DNA from: CAYFZO01 sp964347615
GTDB lineage: Bacteria; Pseudomonadota; Gammaproteobacteria; Poriferisulfidales; Oxydemutatoraceae
Direction: 5' to 3'
Assembly: GCA_964347615.1 (NCBI GenBank)
Contig: CAYFZO010000025.1
Span: 1 to 24,441, forward strand
Length of the DNA: 24,441 nt
Shown: one piece after another, positions 7,051-14,940 of the stretch
Numbering within the stretch: the first letter of the stretch is position 1
How the letters are laid out: each line of letters opens with the position of its first letter
Notes under the pieces: model-generated
Database searches by the model: none
What the model was told of the DNA's origin: nothing
What the model saw: the letters and a program-made list of their open reading frames with translations, nothing else
Position numbers and translations under genes: made by a program

Positions 7051-8046
7051 TCACAGGGTGAAGCGCTTTGAGGCGCCGCCGTCGTCGCGCGCCAGCCGAG
7101 GCACGAGATAGCCGGGCAACGACGCGGCGACGTCGCGCATCAACGCCTGCGCGCGTGCCTCCTCGACTTCAAAGTGCGCCGCGCCTTGCACCCGGTCGAG
7201 CAGGTGCAGGTAGTACGGCAGAACCCCCACGGCGAAACATTTTCGGCTCAGTTCGGCGAGCACGTCGGCAGCGTCGTTGACGCCTTTGAGCAGCACCGCC
7301 TGGTTGAGCAACGTCGGCCCCGCAAGTTTCGCCAGCGCTTGTTCGACGTCGTCCGCTATTTCCGCCGGATGATTGATATGGAAGACCACGACGGTGCGTT
7401 TCGTGCGGCGGTTGAGCCAATCGCACAGCGCGTCGTCGAGACGCGCCGGCAGAACGATCGGCAGTCTCGTGTGGATGCGCAGGCGCCGCACGTGCGGGAT
7501 ACGTTCGATGCGCCGGCAAAGCTCGAACAGCCGGGCGTTGCTCAGGCTCAGCGGGTCGCCGCCGCTCAAGATGACTTCCTCGACGTCGTGGTTGCGTTCG
7601 ACGTAAGCCAGTGCGTCGTCGAGTTCCCGCCCGAGCGCGTGTCCGCGGTAGGGAAAGTGACGGCGGAAGCAGTAGCGGCAGTGAATCGCGCAAGCGCCGG
7701 TGACAATCAGCAGTACGCGCCCGTGATACTTGTGCAGGACGCCGCGGCTTCGGCGCGCGTCGAGGTCGGCGACCGGATCGAAGGCGTACCCGGGGCGACG
7801 GACGGTCTCGTCGGCGACGGGCAGCACTTGACGCAGCAGCGGATCCTCCGCGTCGCGCTTGCGCATCCGCGCGAGATAGGGGCGCGGCACGCGCAACGGA
7901 AAACGTTCGATTTCACGTACCGACGGTAACGCGTCGGCGTCGAGTTCGAGCGCGGCCAGAAGATCGGTGACTTTCGTGACCGAACGTTGCAGCTCTTGTT
8001 GCCAGTCGTCGTCCAACGAGTGTAATATGTTGCGCTTCGTGTCCAC
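7051..8046 (-). CDS. epmB: EF-P (S)-lysine 2,3-aminomutase, radical SAM
   Basis: 331 residues from a GTG at 8046. It converts (S)-α-lysine to (R)-β-lysine for EF-P modification, using a [4Fe-4S]-SAM cluster and PLP. The radical SAM motif CxxxCxxC is at Cys119, Cys123 and Cys126, followed by FRRHFPY as in Escherichia coli EpmB. SGGDPL, HTRLPIVLPARL and YYLHLLDRVQGAAHF are further family landmarks. Size matches the family (about 340). The frame stays open upstream to 9219, but that would run antisense through efp and epmA, so it is rejected. TTG at 8016 is an alternative start; neither has a good ribosome site. The gene is divergent from efp with about 40 bp between starts, so the promoters must overlap. 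Confidence 0.92.
   Translation of the reverse strand: MDTKRNILHSLDDDWQQELQRSVTKVTDLLAALELDADALPSVREIERFPLRVPRPYLARMRKRDAEDPLLRQVLPVADETVRRPGYAFDPVADLDARRSRGVLHKYHGRVLLIVTGACAIHCRYCFRRHFPYRGHALGRELDDALAYVERNHDVEEVILSGGDPLSLSNARLFELCRRIERIPHVRRLRIHTRLPIVLPARLDDALCDWLNRRTKRTVVVFHINHPAEIADDVEQALAKLAGPTLLNQAVLLKGVNDAADVLAELSRKCFAVGVLPYYLHLLDRVQGAAHFEVEEARAQALMRDVAASLPGYLVPRLARDDGGASKRFTL
7999..8026 (+). promoter_or_regulatory. Candidate σ70 promoter for efp-epmA
   Basis: TTGCCA (7999-8004) and TGTAAT (8021-8026) are separated by 16 bp and lie about 60 bp before the efp ATG. The site overlaps the 5' end of epmB on the other strand, so efp transcription could compete with epmB initiation. Pattern-based only. 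Confidence 0.35.
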
Positions 8047-8085
8047 GCTGTTTTTCGGTTTCGCGGGTCGTCGCAGGAGAGAGTG

Positions 8086-8652
8086 ATGCCGAGTCATCTT
8101 ACCAATGAATTCAGAAGCGGTCTCAAGATCATGGTGGACGGCGAGCCGCACGTCATCCTGGGGAACGAGTTCGTCAAGCCCGGCAAGGGGCAGGCTTTCA
8201 GCCGGGTGAAGCTGAGAAACCTGATTACCCAGCGCGTGGTCGACCGTACTTACAAGTCGGGGGAAAGCGTCGAAGGCGCCGACGTGATGGAGCTCGACCT
8301 GCAGTACCTCTACAACGACGGCGACGAGTGGCACTTCATGAATCCCGGGAGCTACGACCAGCACGCCGCGCCGGCAAGCGTCGTCGGCGACGCCAGGCAT
8401 TGGCTCAAGGAACAGGACAAGTGCGAGGTGGTGCTCTACAACGGCACGATTATCGCGGTCGAGCCGCCGAACTTCGTCGAGCTCAAGGTCGCCGAGACCG
8501 AACCCGGCGTGCGCGGCGACACCGCGACCGGCGGTGCCAAGCAGGCACTGCTCGAAACCGGCGCGACGATCAAGGTCCCGCTGTTCATCGAACCAGGCGA
8601 AACCCTGCGCGTCAACACCCGCACCGGTGAATACATCGGTCGCGTGAAGTAG
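8086..8652 (+). CDS. efp: Translation elongation factor P
   Basis: 188 residues, the full length of bacterial EF-P, with three β-barrel domains. It binds between the ribosomal P and E sites and promotes peptide bonds at polyproline stretches. The modified residue is Lys34 in the loop KPGKGQAF (31-38), the arrangement of the β-lysylated gammaproteobacterial form. The C-terminal RTGEYIGRVK is also typical. ATG 8086 is chosen over the GTG directly before it (8083) because AGGAGA at 8075-8080 is then about 5 bp away. epmA follows after 18 bp on the same strand and epmB is divergent, so substrate and both modifying enzymes are clustered. Confidence 0.97.
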   Translation: MPSHLTNEFRSGLKIMVDGEPHVILGNEFVKPGKGQAFSRVKLRNLITQRVVDRTYKSGESVEGADVMELDLQYLYNDGDEWHFMNPGSYDQHAAPASVVGDARHWLKEQDKCEVVLYNGTIIAVEPPNFVELKVAETEPGVRGDTATGGAKQALLETGATIKVPLFIEPGETLRVNTRTGEYIGRVK

Positions 8653-8670
8653 ACGCTTGGTTGCGCGACG

Positions 8671-9579
8671 GTGGAGCCGGCACTTCTTCACCTGCGCGCG
8701 GAAGCGCTTTCGGCCACCCGTGACTTCTTCGAGCGGCGGAACGTGCTCGAGGTCGAGACGCCGTGTCTCGAGTCGGTTCCGGCGAGCGATCCGCACCTCG
8801 AACCGATTGCGGTCGGCGAGCGCTATCTGCGCACTTCGCCCGAGTTTGCGATGAAGCGCTTGCTTGCCGCGGGCAGCGGCGACGTCTACCAGATCGGCAA
8901 GGTTTTCCGCGGGGGCGAGGTCGGAACCTTGCACAACCCCGAATTCACGATGCTCGAATGGTACCGCTGCGGTTGGGATTACCGCCGCTTGATGGAAGAG
9001 GCCGACGAGTTGCTGCACGTATTGTTCGGTTTGCGCCGCAGCCTCCAGGATTCCGAATTCGTCACGTGCCGCGACGTCTTCACCTCCGCGCTGGCGCTTG
9101 ACCCGTGGCGCGACGATGGCGACGCGTTGATCGCCAAGGCGTGCGAGCTCGGTTTCGTCGCTTGCCGCTCCCGTGCCGAAGCGTTTGATTTTCTGATGGA
9201 CGCGATTGCGCGCGCGCACTTCGACGATGACCGGCTGACCTTTGTCGCCGGCTACCCGCCCGAGCAGGCCTTGCTCGCACGGATAACCGAAGGCGTCGCC
9301 GAGCGTTTCGAGGCGTACTTCGGCGCGGTTGAGCTGGTCAACGGCTATACCGAGCTGACCGACGCGAACGAGTGCCGGCGCCGCTTCGCTTCGGACAACG
9401 CCGTTCGCACCGGCGCCGGCAAGCCCGAACGCGCAATCAGTGAAGCCTTGCTCGACGCGTTCGAGCAGGGCACCCCCGACTGCGCCGGCGCTTCGCTCGG
9501 GATGGATCGTGCGCTGATGTGCATCGCCGACGTCGGCAGCGTCGCGGCGACGCTTGCTTTCGCCTGGGACGATGCCTGA
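8671..9579 (+). CDS. epmA: EF-P β-lysine ligase (PoxA/GenX/YjeA)
   Basis: 302 residues. A class II lysyl-tRNA-synthetase paralogue that lacks the anticodon-binding domain and attaches (R)-β-lysine to EF-P Lys34 using ATP. Motif 2 is seen as GKVFRGGEVGTLHNPEFTML with Arg80. Motif 3 is GASLGMDR with Arg280. The substrate-pocket stretch LVNGYTEL is present. GTG 8671 is the start because efp ends at 8652 and this position matches the family N-terminus (LHLRAEALSATRDFFERRNV). In E. coli EpmA the motif 3 segment reads GVALGVDR; here Ser275 replaces the alanine that distinguishes EpmA from LysRS (glycine), so lysine-isomer preference may differ. The ATG of the next gene overlaps the end of this one. 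Confidence 0.95.
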   Translation: MEPALLHLRAEALSATRDFFERRNVLEVETPCLESVPASDPHLEPIAVGERYLRTSPEFAMKRLLAAGSGDVYQIGKVFRGGEVGTLHNPEFTMLEWYRCGWDYRRLMEEADELLHVLFGLRRSLQDSEFVTCRDVFTSALALDPWRDDGDALIAKACELGFVACRSRAEAFDFLMDAIARAHFDDDRLTFVAGYPPEQALLARITEGVAERFEAYFGAVELVNGYTELTDANECRRRFASDNAVRTGAGKPERAISEALLDAFEQGTPDCAGASLGMDRALMCIADVGSVAATLAFAWDDA

Positions 9580-10051
9580 AGACGCGCTCGCTCCGCCGAC
9601 CGGCTCGGTGTTGTTTGTCTGCGCCCGGAACGTCTGCCGCTCGGTCGCGGCGGAGGCGGTATTTCGTTATCTCGCCGACAACGCCGGACTGGAAGTCGGA
9701 GTCGACTCGGCGGGTACGCACGCGACGTCCGGGTGTCCGCCGGACCCCAACCTGTGCATCGCGGCGCGGCGGCGCGGCTACGACCTGTCGAGTTTGCGTT
9801 CGCGGCCTTTCGCCGCGGACGACCTGGGACGCTTCGACCTGATTCTCACCGTTGATCGGAGCAGCTTGCGGTTCGTGCAAACCGCCCGGGAAGGGGCGGG
9901 GAGTGCGCGCGTCGGTTTGTTGACCGACTACTCGTCCACGTTCGACGTCGAGGAAGTGGCGTTTCCCGAAAGCTTGCGCGGCTACGACCAGCTGTTGGAT
10001 CAGGTTGAGGACGCTTGCTTGGGGTTGCTCAAGAATTTGCGCGAGGGTTGA
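9572..10051 (+). CDS. Low-molecular-weight protein-tyrosine-phosphatase-like protein, unusual DP loop
   Basis: 159 residues from ATG 9572, overlapping epmA by 8 bp, so translation is probably coupled. The P-loop is VCARNVCRS: Cys17, the canonical C(x)5R with Arg23, then Ser24. VDSAGTHATSG is the second family landmark. In LMW-PTPs the general acid is the Asp of a DPY motif near residue 130; here the aligned stretch is EVAFPES, with Phe131-Pro132 and no Asp. Nucleophile and phosphate-binding residues are intact, so it may be a weak phosphatase, a binding protein, or use another acid. Arsenate reductase ArsC of this fold is an alternative, but its extra redox cysteines are not evident. A frame-equivalent TTG at 9554 is less likely than the ATG. 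Confidence 0.85.
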   Translation: MPEDALAPPTGSVLFVCARNVCRSVAAEAVFRYLADNAGLEVGVDSAGTHATSGCPPDPNLCIAARRRGYDLSSLRSRPFAADDLGRFDLILTVDRSSLRFVQTAREGAGSARVGLLTDYSSTFDVEEVAFPESLRGYDQLLDQVEDACLGLLKNLREG

Positions 10052-10115
10052 TTTGCGCGCTCGCCGGAAGCGTGAACCTTGACGCCGGCCGCTGCGCCGC
10101 TTGCGTGCCGCGGGT

Positions 10116-10580
10116 CTAAAGCCGGGTGGGATTCGGTTTGCCCTTGTAAGTCTCTTCGGGGTCGAATGTCTTTTCGCTCTCGGTCTGCTGCAAGGTGATG
10201 ACTCGGGTCTTGGCGCCGAGCGGAACCTCACGGTAGAAGCACGAGCGGTAGCCGACGTGGCAGCTCGCGCCGCCCGAGACTTCGACCCGCAGCCAGACTG
10301 CGTCCTGGTCGTCGTCGATCAGGATTTGACGCACCCGTTGGGTCAGGCCGCTGGTCTCGCCTTTGCGCCACAGCGCCTTGCGGCTGCGGCTCCAATAATG
10401 GGCTTCGCCGGTTTCGATCGTTTTCAGCAGCGCGTCGCGGTTCATGTAGGCGTGCATCAGCACTTCACCGCTCGCGTGGTCGGTGGTGACGACCGGGATC
10501 AGGCCGTCTTCGTCGAATTTCGGTGCGAGTTCAAGCCCTTCCTCGACTTGCTCGACGCTTTTGCGCGGTGCGAACGACAT
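10116..10580 (-). CDS. hisI: Phosphoribosyl-AMP cyclohydrolase
   Basis: 154 residues. It opens the adenine ring of phosphoribosyl-AMP, step three of histidine synthesis. Family motifs: HYWSRSRKALWRKGETSG (61-78), the metal-binding acidic cluster DDDQD (89-93), and GGASCHVGYRSCFYR (103-117) with Cys107 and Cys114. In the best-known enzymes the acidic cluster is DCDxD and its Cys is a zinc ligand shared across the dimer; here it is Asp90. It is a stand-alone enzyme without the HisE half, and no other his gene is in the window. It is preceded by a palindrome-bearing promoter (10598-10624) and lies 68 bp downstream of yidD on the same strand. Confidence 0.93.
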   Translation of the reverse strand: MSFAPRKSVEQVEEGLELAPKFDEDGLIPVVTTDHASGEVLMHAYMNRDALLKTIETGEAHYWSRSRKALWRKGETSGLTQRVRQILIDDDQDAVWLRVEVSGGASCHVGYRSCFYREVPLGAKTRVITLQQTESEKTFDPEETYKGKPNPTRL

Positions 10581-10597
10581 GGTTCTATCTTCCGGGA

Positions 10598-10624
10598 ATT
10601 ATATAGGAAAGTTGACGTCAACTT
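10598..10624 (-). promoter_or_regulatory. hisI promoter with a 16-bp perfect palindrome
   Basis: On the minus strand a consensus -10 TATAAT lies at 10603-10598, about 18 bp before the hisI ATG. Directly upstream, AAGTTGACGTCAACTT (10609-10624) is a perfect palindrome covering the spacer and reaching the -35 position, where ATAAGT is only a weak match at 17 bp spacing. A loopless palindrome in this place looks like a dimeric regulator operator rather than a terminator. Confidence 0.5.
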
Positions 10625-10647
10625 ATGCGGTGAACCCGTCGCGAGGT

Positions 10648-10896
10648 TCATGCGTTAAGTTCCTCGTCCTGCCCGTTCCGGTGTTTCGGCGGCACCGGGT
10701 CGAAACCGCCGGCGGCGAAAGGATGGCAACGCGCAAGCCGCGACAGCGTCAGCCGCAGGCCGCGCCAGGCGCCGTGTGTTTCCAGCGCCTCGATCGCGTA
10801 GTCCGAGCAGGTCGGTTCGAAGCGGCAATGACGTCCGACCCACGGCCTCAGCGTCCATTGGTAGGCCTTGACGACGGCGATCAACGCGCGCTTCAC
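10648..10896 (-). CDS. yidD: Membrane protein insertion efficiency factor YidD
   Basis: 82 residues. YidD is a small inner-membrane-associated protein thought to assist YidC-dependent insertion. The core CRFEPTCSDYAIEAL and CHPFAAGGFDPVP are diagnostic. I choose GTG 10896: it overlaps the cysS stop as GTGA and has AGGAA about 7 bp before it. A TTG at 10914 would add six residues and overlap cysS by 22 bp. In most bacteria yidD lies between rnpA and yidC near the replication origin; here it is coupled to cysS and followed by hisI, an unusual address. Confidence 0.93.
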   Translation of the reverse strand: MKRALIAVVKAYQWTLRPWVGRHCRFEPTCSDYAIEALETHGAWRGLRLTLSRLARCHPFAAGGFDPVPPKHRNGQDEELNA

Positions 10897-12230
10897 GACG
10901 ACTTCCTGCGCCAACGGGTCTTGCCGTCTCGGTCCTCGAGGATGACGCCGGCGTCGTCAAGCCGTGCGCGGATCCGGTCGGCGGTCTTGAAGTCCTTGTC
11001 TCGGCGCGCTTGCTCGCGTTCGTGAATCAGCGCCTCGATGCGTTCGTCGTCGCCTTCGTCGCCTTGTTCGGGCGTCCATTTGAACCACGCGTCGGGGTTT
11101 TCGTGCAACAGGCCGAGCGGTTTCGCGGCGTTGCGCAGCGCACCTCCGCGAAGCTCGTGCAGCTTGGCGACCGCGAGCGGCGTGTTCAGATCGTCGCACA
11201 GCGCCTCAAGCACCGCGCCGTCGTGAATCCTTTCGGGAGATTGTCCGTCGGCTTCGCCGAGGCGACGGTACCATCTGTCGAGCGTCTGTTTCGCTTCCTG
11301 CAGGGTTTGCAGCGACCAGTCGAGCGGCTTGCGGTAATGCGCGCTCAGCAGCGCAAGACGCACGACTTCGCCGTGGAAACGCGCGAGTACGTCGCCGAGC
11401 ATCGTGAAGTTGCCGAGCGACTTCGACATCTTTTCCCCGGCGGCGGTGATGTAGCCGTTGTGCACCCAGTAGCGCGCGAAATGCTCATGCCCGTAAGCGC
11501 AACGGCTTTGCGCGATCTCGTTCTCGTGGTGGGGGAAGACCAGGTCTTGGCCGCCGCCGTGAATGTCGATGACCTCGCCGAGGTAGGTGCACGCCATCGC
11601 CGAACATTCGAGGTGCCAGCCGGGACGTCCGCGTCCCCACGGGCTGTCCCATCCGGGCTGCTGCGGCTGAGACGGTTTCCACAAGACGAAGTCCATCGGG
11701 TTTCTCTTGTACGGCGCGACTTCGACCCGGGCGCCGGCGATCATGTCCTCGACCTTGCGTTTCGACAGACGTCCGTAGTCGGACATCGTCGCGACCTCGA
11801 ACAGGACGTGTCCTTCGGCTTCGTAGGCGTGTCCGTTCGCAATCAGGCGCTCGATCATCTTAAGCATCTGCGGGACGTGCTCGGTCGCTTTCGGCTCGAC
11901 GCTGGGCGCGAGCACGTTCAGTTTCTCGGCGTCGCGGTGAAAGGCGTCGGTGTATTGCGCCGCAACCTCACCGGCGTCGCGTCCGCTTTCGGCGGCGGCG
12001 TCGATGATCTTGTCGTCTACGTCGGTGACGTTGCGGGCGTAGACGACGTCGGGGTAGCCCAGCCGGAGCAGCCGGAACAAGACGTCGAAGACGACGAGAG
12101 GACGGGCGTTGCCGACGTGGATCCGGTTATAGACGGTCGGCCCGCAGACGTACATCGTGACTTTTTTGGAATCGATCGGCGCGAACGCTTCACGTTTGCC
12201 CGAGAGGGTGTTGAACAGCTGGACGTCCAT
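10893..12230 (-). CDS. cysS: Cysteinyl-tRNA synthetase
   Basis: 445 residues, class I aminoacyl-tRNA synthetase charging tRNA-Cys. CGPTVYNRIHVGN (29-41) contains the HIGH-type motif (HVGN) and zinc ligand Cys29. WHLECSAM and HHENE carry the other zinc ligands. KMSKS is at 267-271. The C-terminal anticodon-stem-binding region ends VILEDRDGKTRWRRKSS, close to the E. coli end. ATG 12230 (MDVQLFNTL) matches the family start; the frame is open to a TTG at 12272, which would add a non-conserved stretch. It lies 73 bp after rne on the same strand and overlaps yidD by 4 bp, so rne-cysS-yidD may be co-transcribed. Confidence 0.96.
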   Translation of the reverse strand: MDVQLFNTLSGKREAFAPIDSKKVTMYVCGPTVYNRIHVGNARPLVVFDVLFRLLRLGYPDVVYARNVTDVDDKIIDAAAESGRDAGEVAAQYTDAFHRDAEKLNVLAPSVEPKATEHVPQMLKMIERLIANGHAYEAEGHVLFEVATMSDYGRLSKRKVEDMIAGARVEVAPYKRNPMDFVLWKPSQPQQPGWDSPWGRGRPGWHLECSAMACTYLGEVIDIHGGGQDLVFPHHENEIAQSRCAYGHEHFARYWVHNGYITAAGEKMSKSLGNFTMLGDVLARFHGEVVRLALLSAHYRKPLDWSLQTLQEAKQTLDRWYRRLGEADGQSPERIHDGAVLEALCDDLNTPLAVAKLHELRGGALRNAAKPLGLLHENPDAWFKWTPEQGDEGDDERIEALIHEREQARRDKDFKTADRIRARLDDAGVILEDRDGKTRWRRKSS

Positions 12231-12303
12231 CGCTTGCGGGCGCTGCCGCGGCTTCTCCGCGGCACGTTTCAATCCGGCGGGGGCGTCGCGTTGCGGTGCG
12301 TTC

Positions 12304-14895
12304 TCACGGAACCTGCCTAGGAACCTGCTTGGGGCCGGGTGCTTGCGGCGCGCCGGCCTCAGGGGGGTTCGCCGGCGGGTTGCCCGTCACGGGCGTTTGA
12401 TTCATCGGCGCCGTGCCTCCGGGCGGTTGAGCCGCCGAGGATTCGCTGCCTGATGAAACGGGCGCATCAGGGCGCGTTGGCGCGGAATCCGTTGCCGGCG
12501 GCTTACCCGTGGCGGGTTTGGTCTCGACCTGAGTCAGGTTGGCGGGCTTCGAGAAACGTGGCGGCACGTAAGGCGACGGCTGGTTTTGCTTGGTTGCAGC
12601 GTCGCTTGTTTCATGCCGTTGTTCGGGCTTTTGTTCAAGACTTTGCCCGGAAGCTTGCTCGGAAACTTGCCCGGGAGATTGCCCGGGAGATTGCCCGGGT
12701 CTTTGCTCGAATTTCTGCTCGGGCTGCGGCTTGTCCGCCGCTGCGTCCGGCTGCGCGGCGGGCGCCTCAGGTTGCGGTGATTTCTCGGTCGCGCCTTTGA
12801 TCACGTCTCTCACGACGTCGTCGGGAGGAGGAACCGGCGGCAACGTCGGCATCGGCGGGGCGGAGGCCGTGCGTTCGGCTGTCTTGTCTTGCGGCGACGG
12901 GCGGTTGCCGCCGCGGCCATGGTTACGGTCTGGGCTACGGTCGGGGGGCGCGTCCTGCACTTGGTCGGCGTGCGTCGCCGGCGCCGACGATCTCTGAGAC
13001 CGGCGTCTTCTGCGCGAACGTTCGGTTCTTTGCTGCGACGGATCGCCGTTTCGCTCGGCATCGGCCTGCTGTTTGCCGCGTTCGTTACCCGATCGTGCCC
13101 GGTCGTCGGGACGGCGTGAAGCGTCGGCACGCTCCGAACGCTGTGCGCCTTGCGAACGCCGACCGCGCCTGCGCCTGCGGCTTTCTGGGCTTTGGCTTGC
13201 CTGTTCCTCCTTCACGGGTTTGCTTCCGGTGAACAGGGAGAAAAAGCGCCTTACGAGATTTTTCGCGCGGAGCCCCGGAGGTGCTTTCGAATCCACGAAC
13301 AGGTTCACCGCGGGAACGTCATTCTTCCGTTGCGGGTTGGGGACGCTTTGGGCGTGAGGCAGGGACGGTTTGCGCTTGGGGATCATCTCGTAGCTGTGCT
13401 TGCCGCGGTTTTCCTCGTCGCTGATGCGGTAGCGCTGTATCTTGAAATGCGGTATCTGCATGTGGATGTCCGGCACGATCATCAACGTGACGTTGTGGCG
13501 TTTTTCGATCTCGTTGATCTGTTCGCGTTTCTCGTTCAACAGGAAAGTGGTAACTTCGGTCGGCAGTTGCGCCACCACGCCGCTGCTTTTCTCTTTCATC
13601 GCTTCCTCTTCCACCATGCGCAGCGTCGAAAGCGCGCTCGACTCAAGCGTGCGGATGAAGCCTTTGCCGTTGCAGCGCGGGCAAGCCAGGTGACTCGATT
13701 CGCTGAGCGAGGGACGCATGCGCTGACGCGACATTTCAAGCAGGCCGAAGCGCGAGATCCGCTCGAATTGAACGCGCGCCTGGTCCTGCGACGTCGTCTG
13801 GTAGAGCCGGTTCTCGACCGCCCTGCGATTGCCGGCGGAAACCATGTCGATAAAGTCGATCACGATCAACCCGCCGAGGTCACGCAGGCGCAGCTGGCGT
13901 GCGATTTCTTCGGCGGCTTCAAGGTTGGTGTTCAGCGCGGTCTCTTCGATGTTCTTGCCTTTGGTCGCCCGACCCGAGTTGATGTCGATCGACAGCAGCG
14001 CCTCGGTGTTGTCGAAGACGATCGAGCCGCCCGAGGGCAAGGTGATCTCGCGCTCGAAAGCGGTTTCGATTTCGCTTTCTATGTGGTAGCGGTTGAAAAG
14101 CGGCACCGGTTCCTGGTACAGCTTGAGCTTGTCGAGATGCTGCGGCATCACCAGATTGATGAACTTGCGCGCGTCTTCGAACACCTCTTCATTGTCAATG
14201 ATGATTTCTTCGGTGTCGTCGCTGAAGTGGTCGCGCAACGCACAGATCACGATGTTGCTTTCCTCGTACACCAGAAAGGGCGCGGGGCGGCCTTTGGCGG
14301 CGGCGATGATTGAATCCCAGAGGTTCCTGATGCGGTCGAGGTCCTGCTGCAGCAGCTTGGGCTCGCGTCCCGCGCCTTTGGTGCGGATGATGACGCTTTC
14401 GCCGTCGCGGACGTCGAGCTGCGCAAGGATCTCGCGCGTCTTGTCGCGCTTTTTCTCGTCCATCCGGCGCGACACGCCGCCGCCGCTGCGGGGGTTGTTC
14501 GGCATCAACACGGTGTAGCGTCCGGCGAGGCTGATGAACGTGGTCAGCGCGGCGCCTTTGCCGCCGCGACCCTCGCGCTGGACCTGCACCAGCAGCGCCT
14601 GCCCCTGGTTGAGCGCCTTGCCGATCGACTCGACGTCGTTGCGTCCGCCGGTCTTGTTCTTGTAATAGGCTTGCGCGACTTCCCGAAACGGAAGGAATCC
14701 GTGTTTGGGGTCGCCGTAATCTACGAATACGGCGTCGAGCCCGGGTTCAACGCGGGTAATCGATCCTTTGTATACGTTCCCTTTCTTTCGTTGGGACGAC
14801 GGGGTTTCGATGTCGAGGTCTATGAGTTTCTGACCATCTATGATGGCCACGCGCAACTCTTCTTTCTGAGTTGCGTTGATGAGTATTCTTTTCAT
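12304..14895 (-). CDS. rne: Ribonuclease E
   Basis: 863 residues. The essential endoribonuclease of mRNA decay and rRNA/tRNA maturation and scaffold of the degradosome. The N-terminus MKRILINATQKEELRVAI is near-identical to the family. The S1 domain is about 35-125; the catalytic acids are Asp304 (SIDINSG) and Asp347 (VIDFIDM); the zinc-link CPRC has Cys405 and Cys408. A short amphipathic segment LVRRFFSLFTG at about 545-556 resembles the membrane anchor. Then come Arg-rich RNA-binding segments (about 570-660) and a Pro/Gln-rich tail with PGQSPGQ repeats. The C-terminal half is shorter than in E. coli (1061 residues). An AAGGA ribosome site precedes ATG 14895. It is divergent from rluC, as in many gammaproteobacteria. 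Confidence 0.97.
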   Translation of the reverse strand: MKRILINATQKEELRVAIIDGQKLIDLDIETPSSQRKKGNVYKGSITRVEPGLDAVFVDYGDPKHGFLPFREVAQAYYKNKTGGRNDVESIGKALNQGQALLVQVQREGRGGKGAALTTFISLAGRYTVLMPNNPRSGGGVSRRMDEKKRDKTREILAQLDVRDGESVIIRTKGAGREPKLLQQDLDRIRNLWDSIIAAAKGRPAPFLVYEESNIVICALRDHFSDDTEEIIIDNEEVFEDARKFINLVMPQHLDKLKLYQEPVPLFNRYHIESEIETAFEREITLPSGGSIVFDNTEALLSIDINSGRATKGKNIEETALNTNLEAAEEIARQLRLRDLGGLIVIDFIDMVSAGNRRAVENRLYQTTSQDQARVQFERISRFGLLEMSRQRMRPSLSESSHLACPRCNGKGFIRTLESSALSTLRMVEEEAMKEKSSGVVAQLPTEVTTFLLNEKREQINEIEKRHNVTLMIVPDIHMQIPHFKIQRYRISDEENRGKHSYEMIPKRKPSLPHAQSVPNPQRKNDVPAVNLFVDSKAPPGLRAKNLVRRFFSLFTGSKPVKEEQASQSPESRRRRRGRRSQGAQRSERADASRRPDDRARSGNERGKQQADAERNGDPSQQRTERSRRRRRSQRSSAPATHADQVQDAPPDRSPDRNHGRGGNRPSPQDKTAERTASAPPMPTLPPVPPPDDVVRDVIKGATEKSPQPEAPAAQPDAAADKPQPEQKFEQRPGQSPGQSPGQVSEQASGQSLEQKPEQRHETSDAATKQNQPSPYVPPRFSKPANLTQVETKPATGKPPATDSAPTRPDAPVSSGSESSAAQPPGGTAPMNQTPVTGNPPANPPEAGAPQAPGPKQVPRQVP
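12667..12702. repeat. 12-bp tandem repeat inside the rne tail
   Basis: TTGCCCGGGAGA occurs at 12667 and 12679, then TTGCCCGGGTCT at 12691. On the coding strand it encodes the tetrapeptide repeat PGQS/PGQ in the disordered C-terminal region of RNase E, so length changes stay in frame. Confidence 0.8.
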
Positions 14896-14940
14896 TGGAT
14901 TCCTTGAAAAATGGAACGGTTCGAACGTCCATCCGCGACG

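Noticed and set aside
8047..9219. N-terminal extension of epmB to 9219.
   Set aside because: It would be antisense to efp and epmA and make a protein twice the family length.
10609..10624. The palindrome as a yidD terminator.
   Set aside because: It has no loop and no U-tract, and it sits upstream of a consensus -10, so an operator is more likely.
11010..12320. Plus-strand frame of 436 codons opposite cysS.
   Set aside because: cysS has all its synthetase motifs; the plus-strand frame has no recognisable domain.
13150..14313. Plus-strand frame of 387 codons opposite rne.
   Set aside because: It lies wholly within the RNase E catalytic half, which is conserved on the minus strand.
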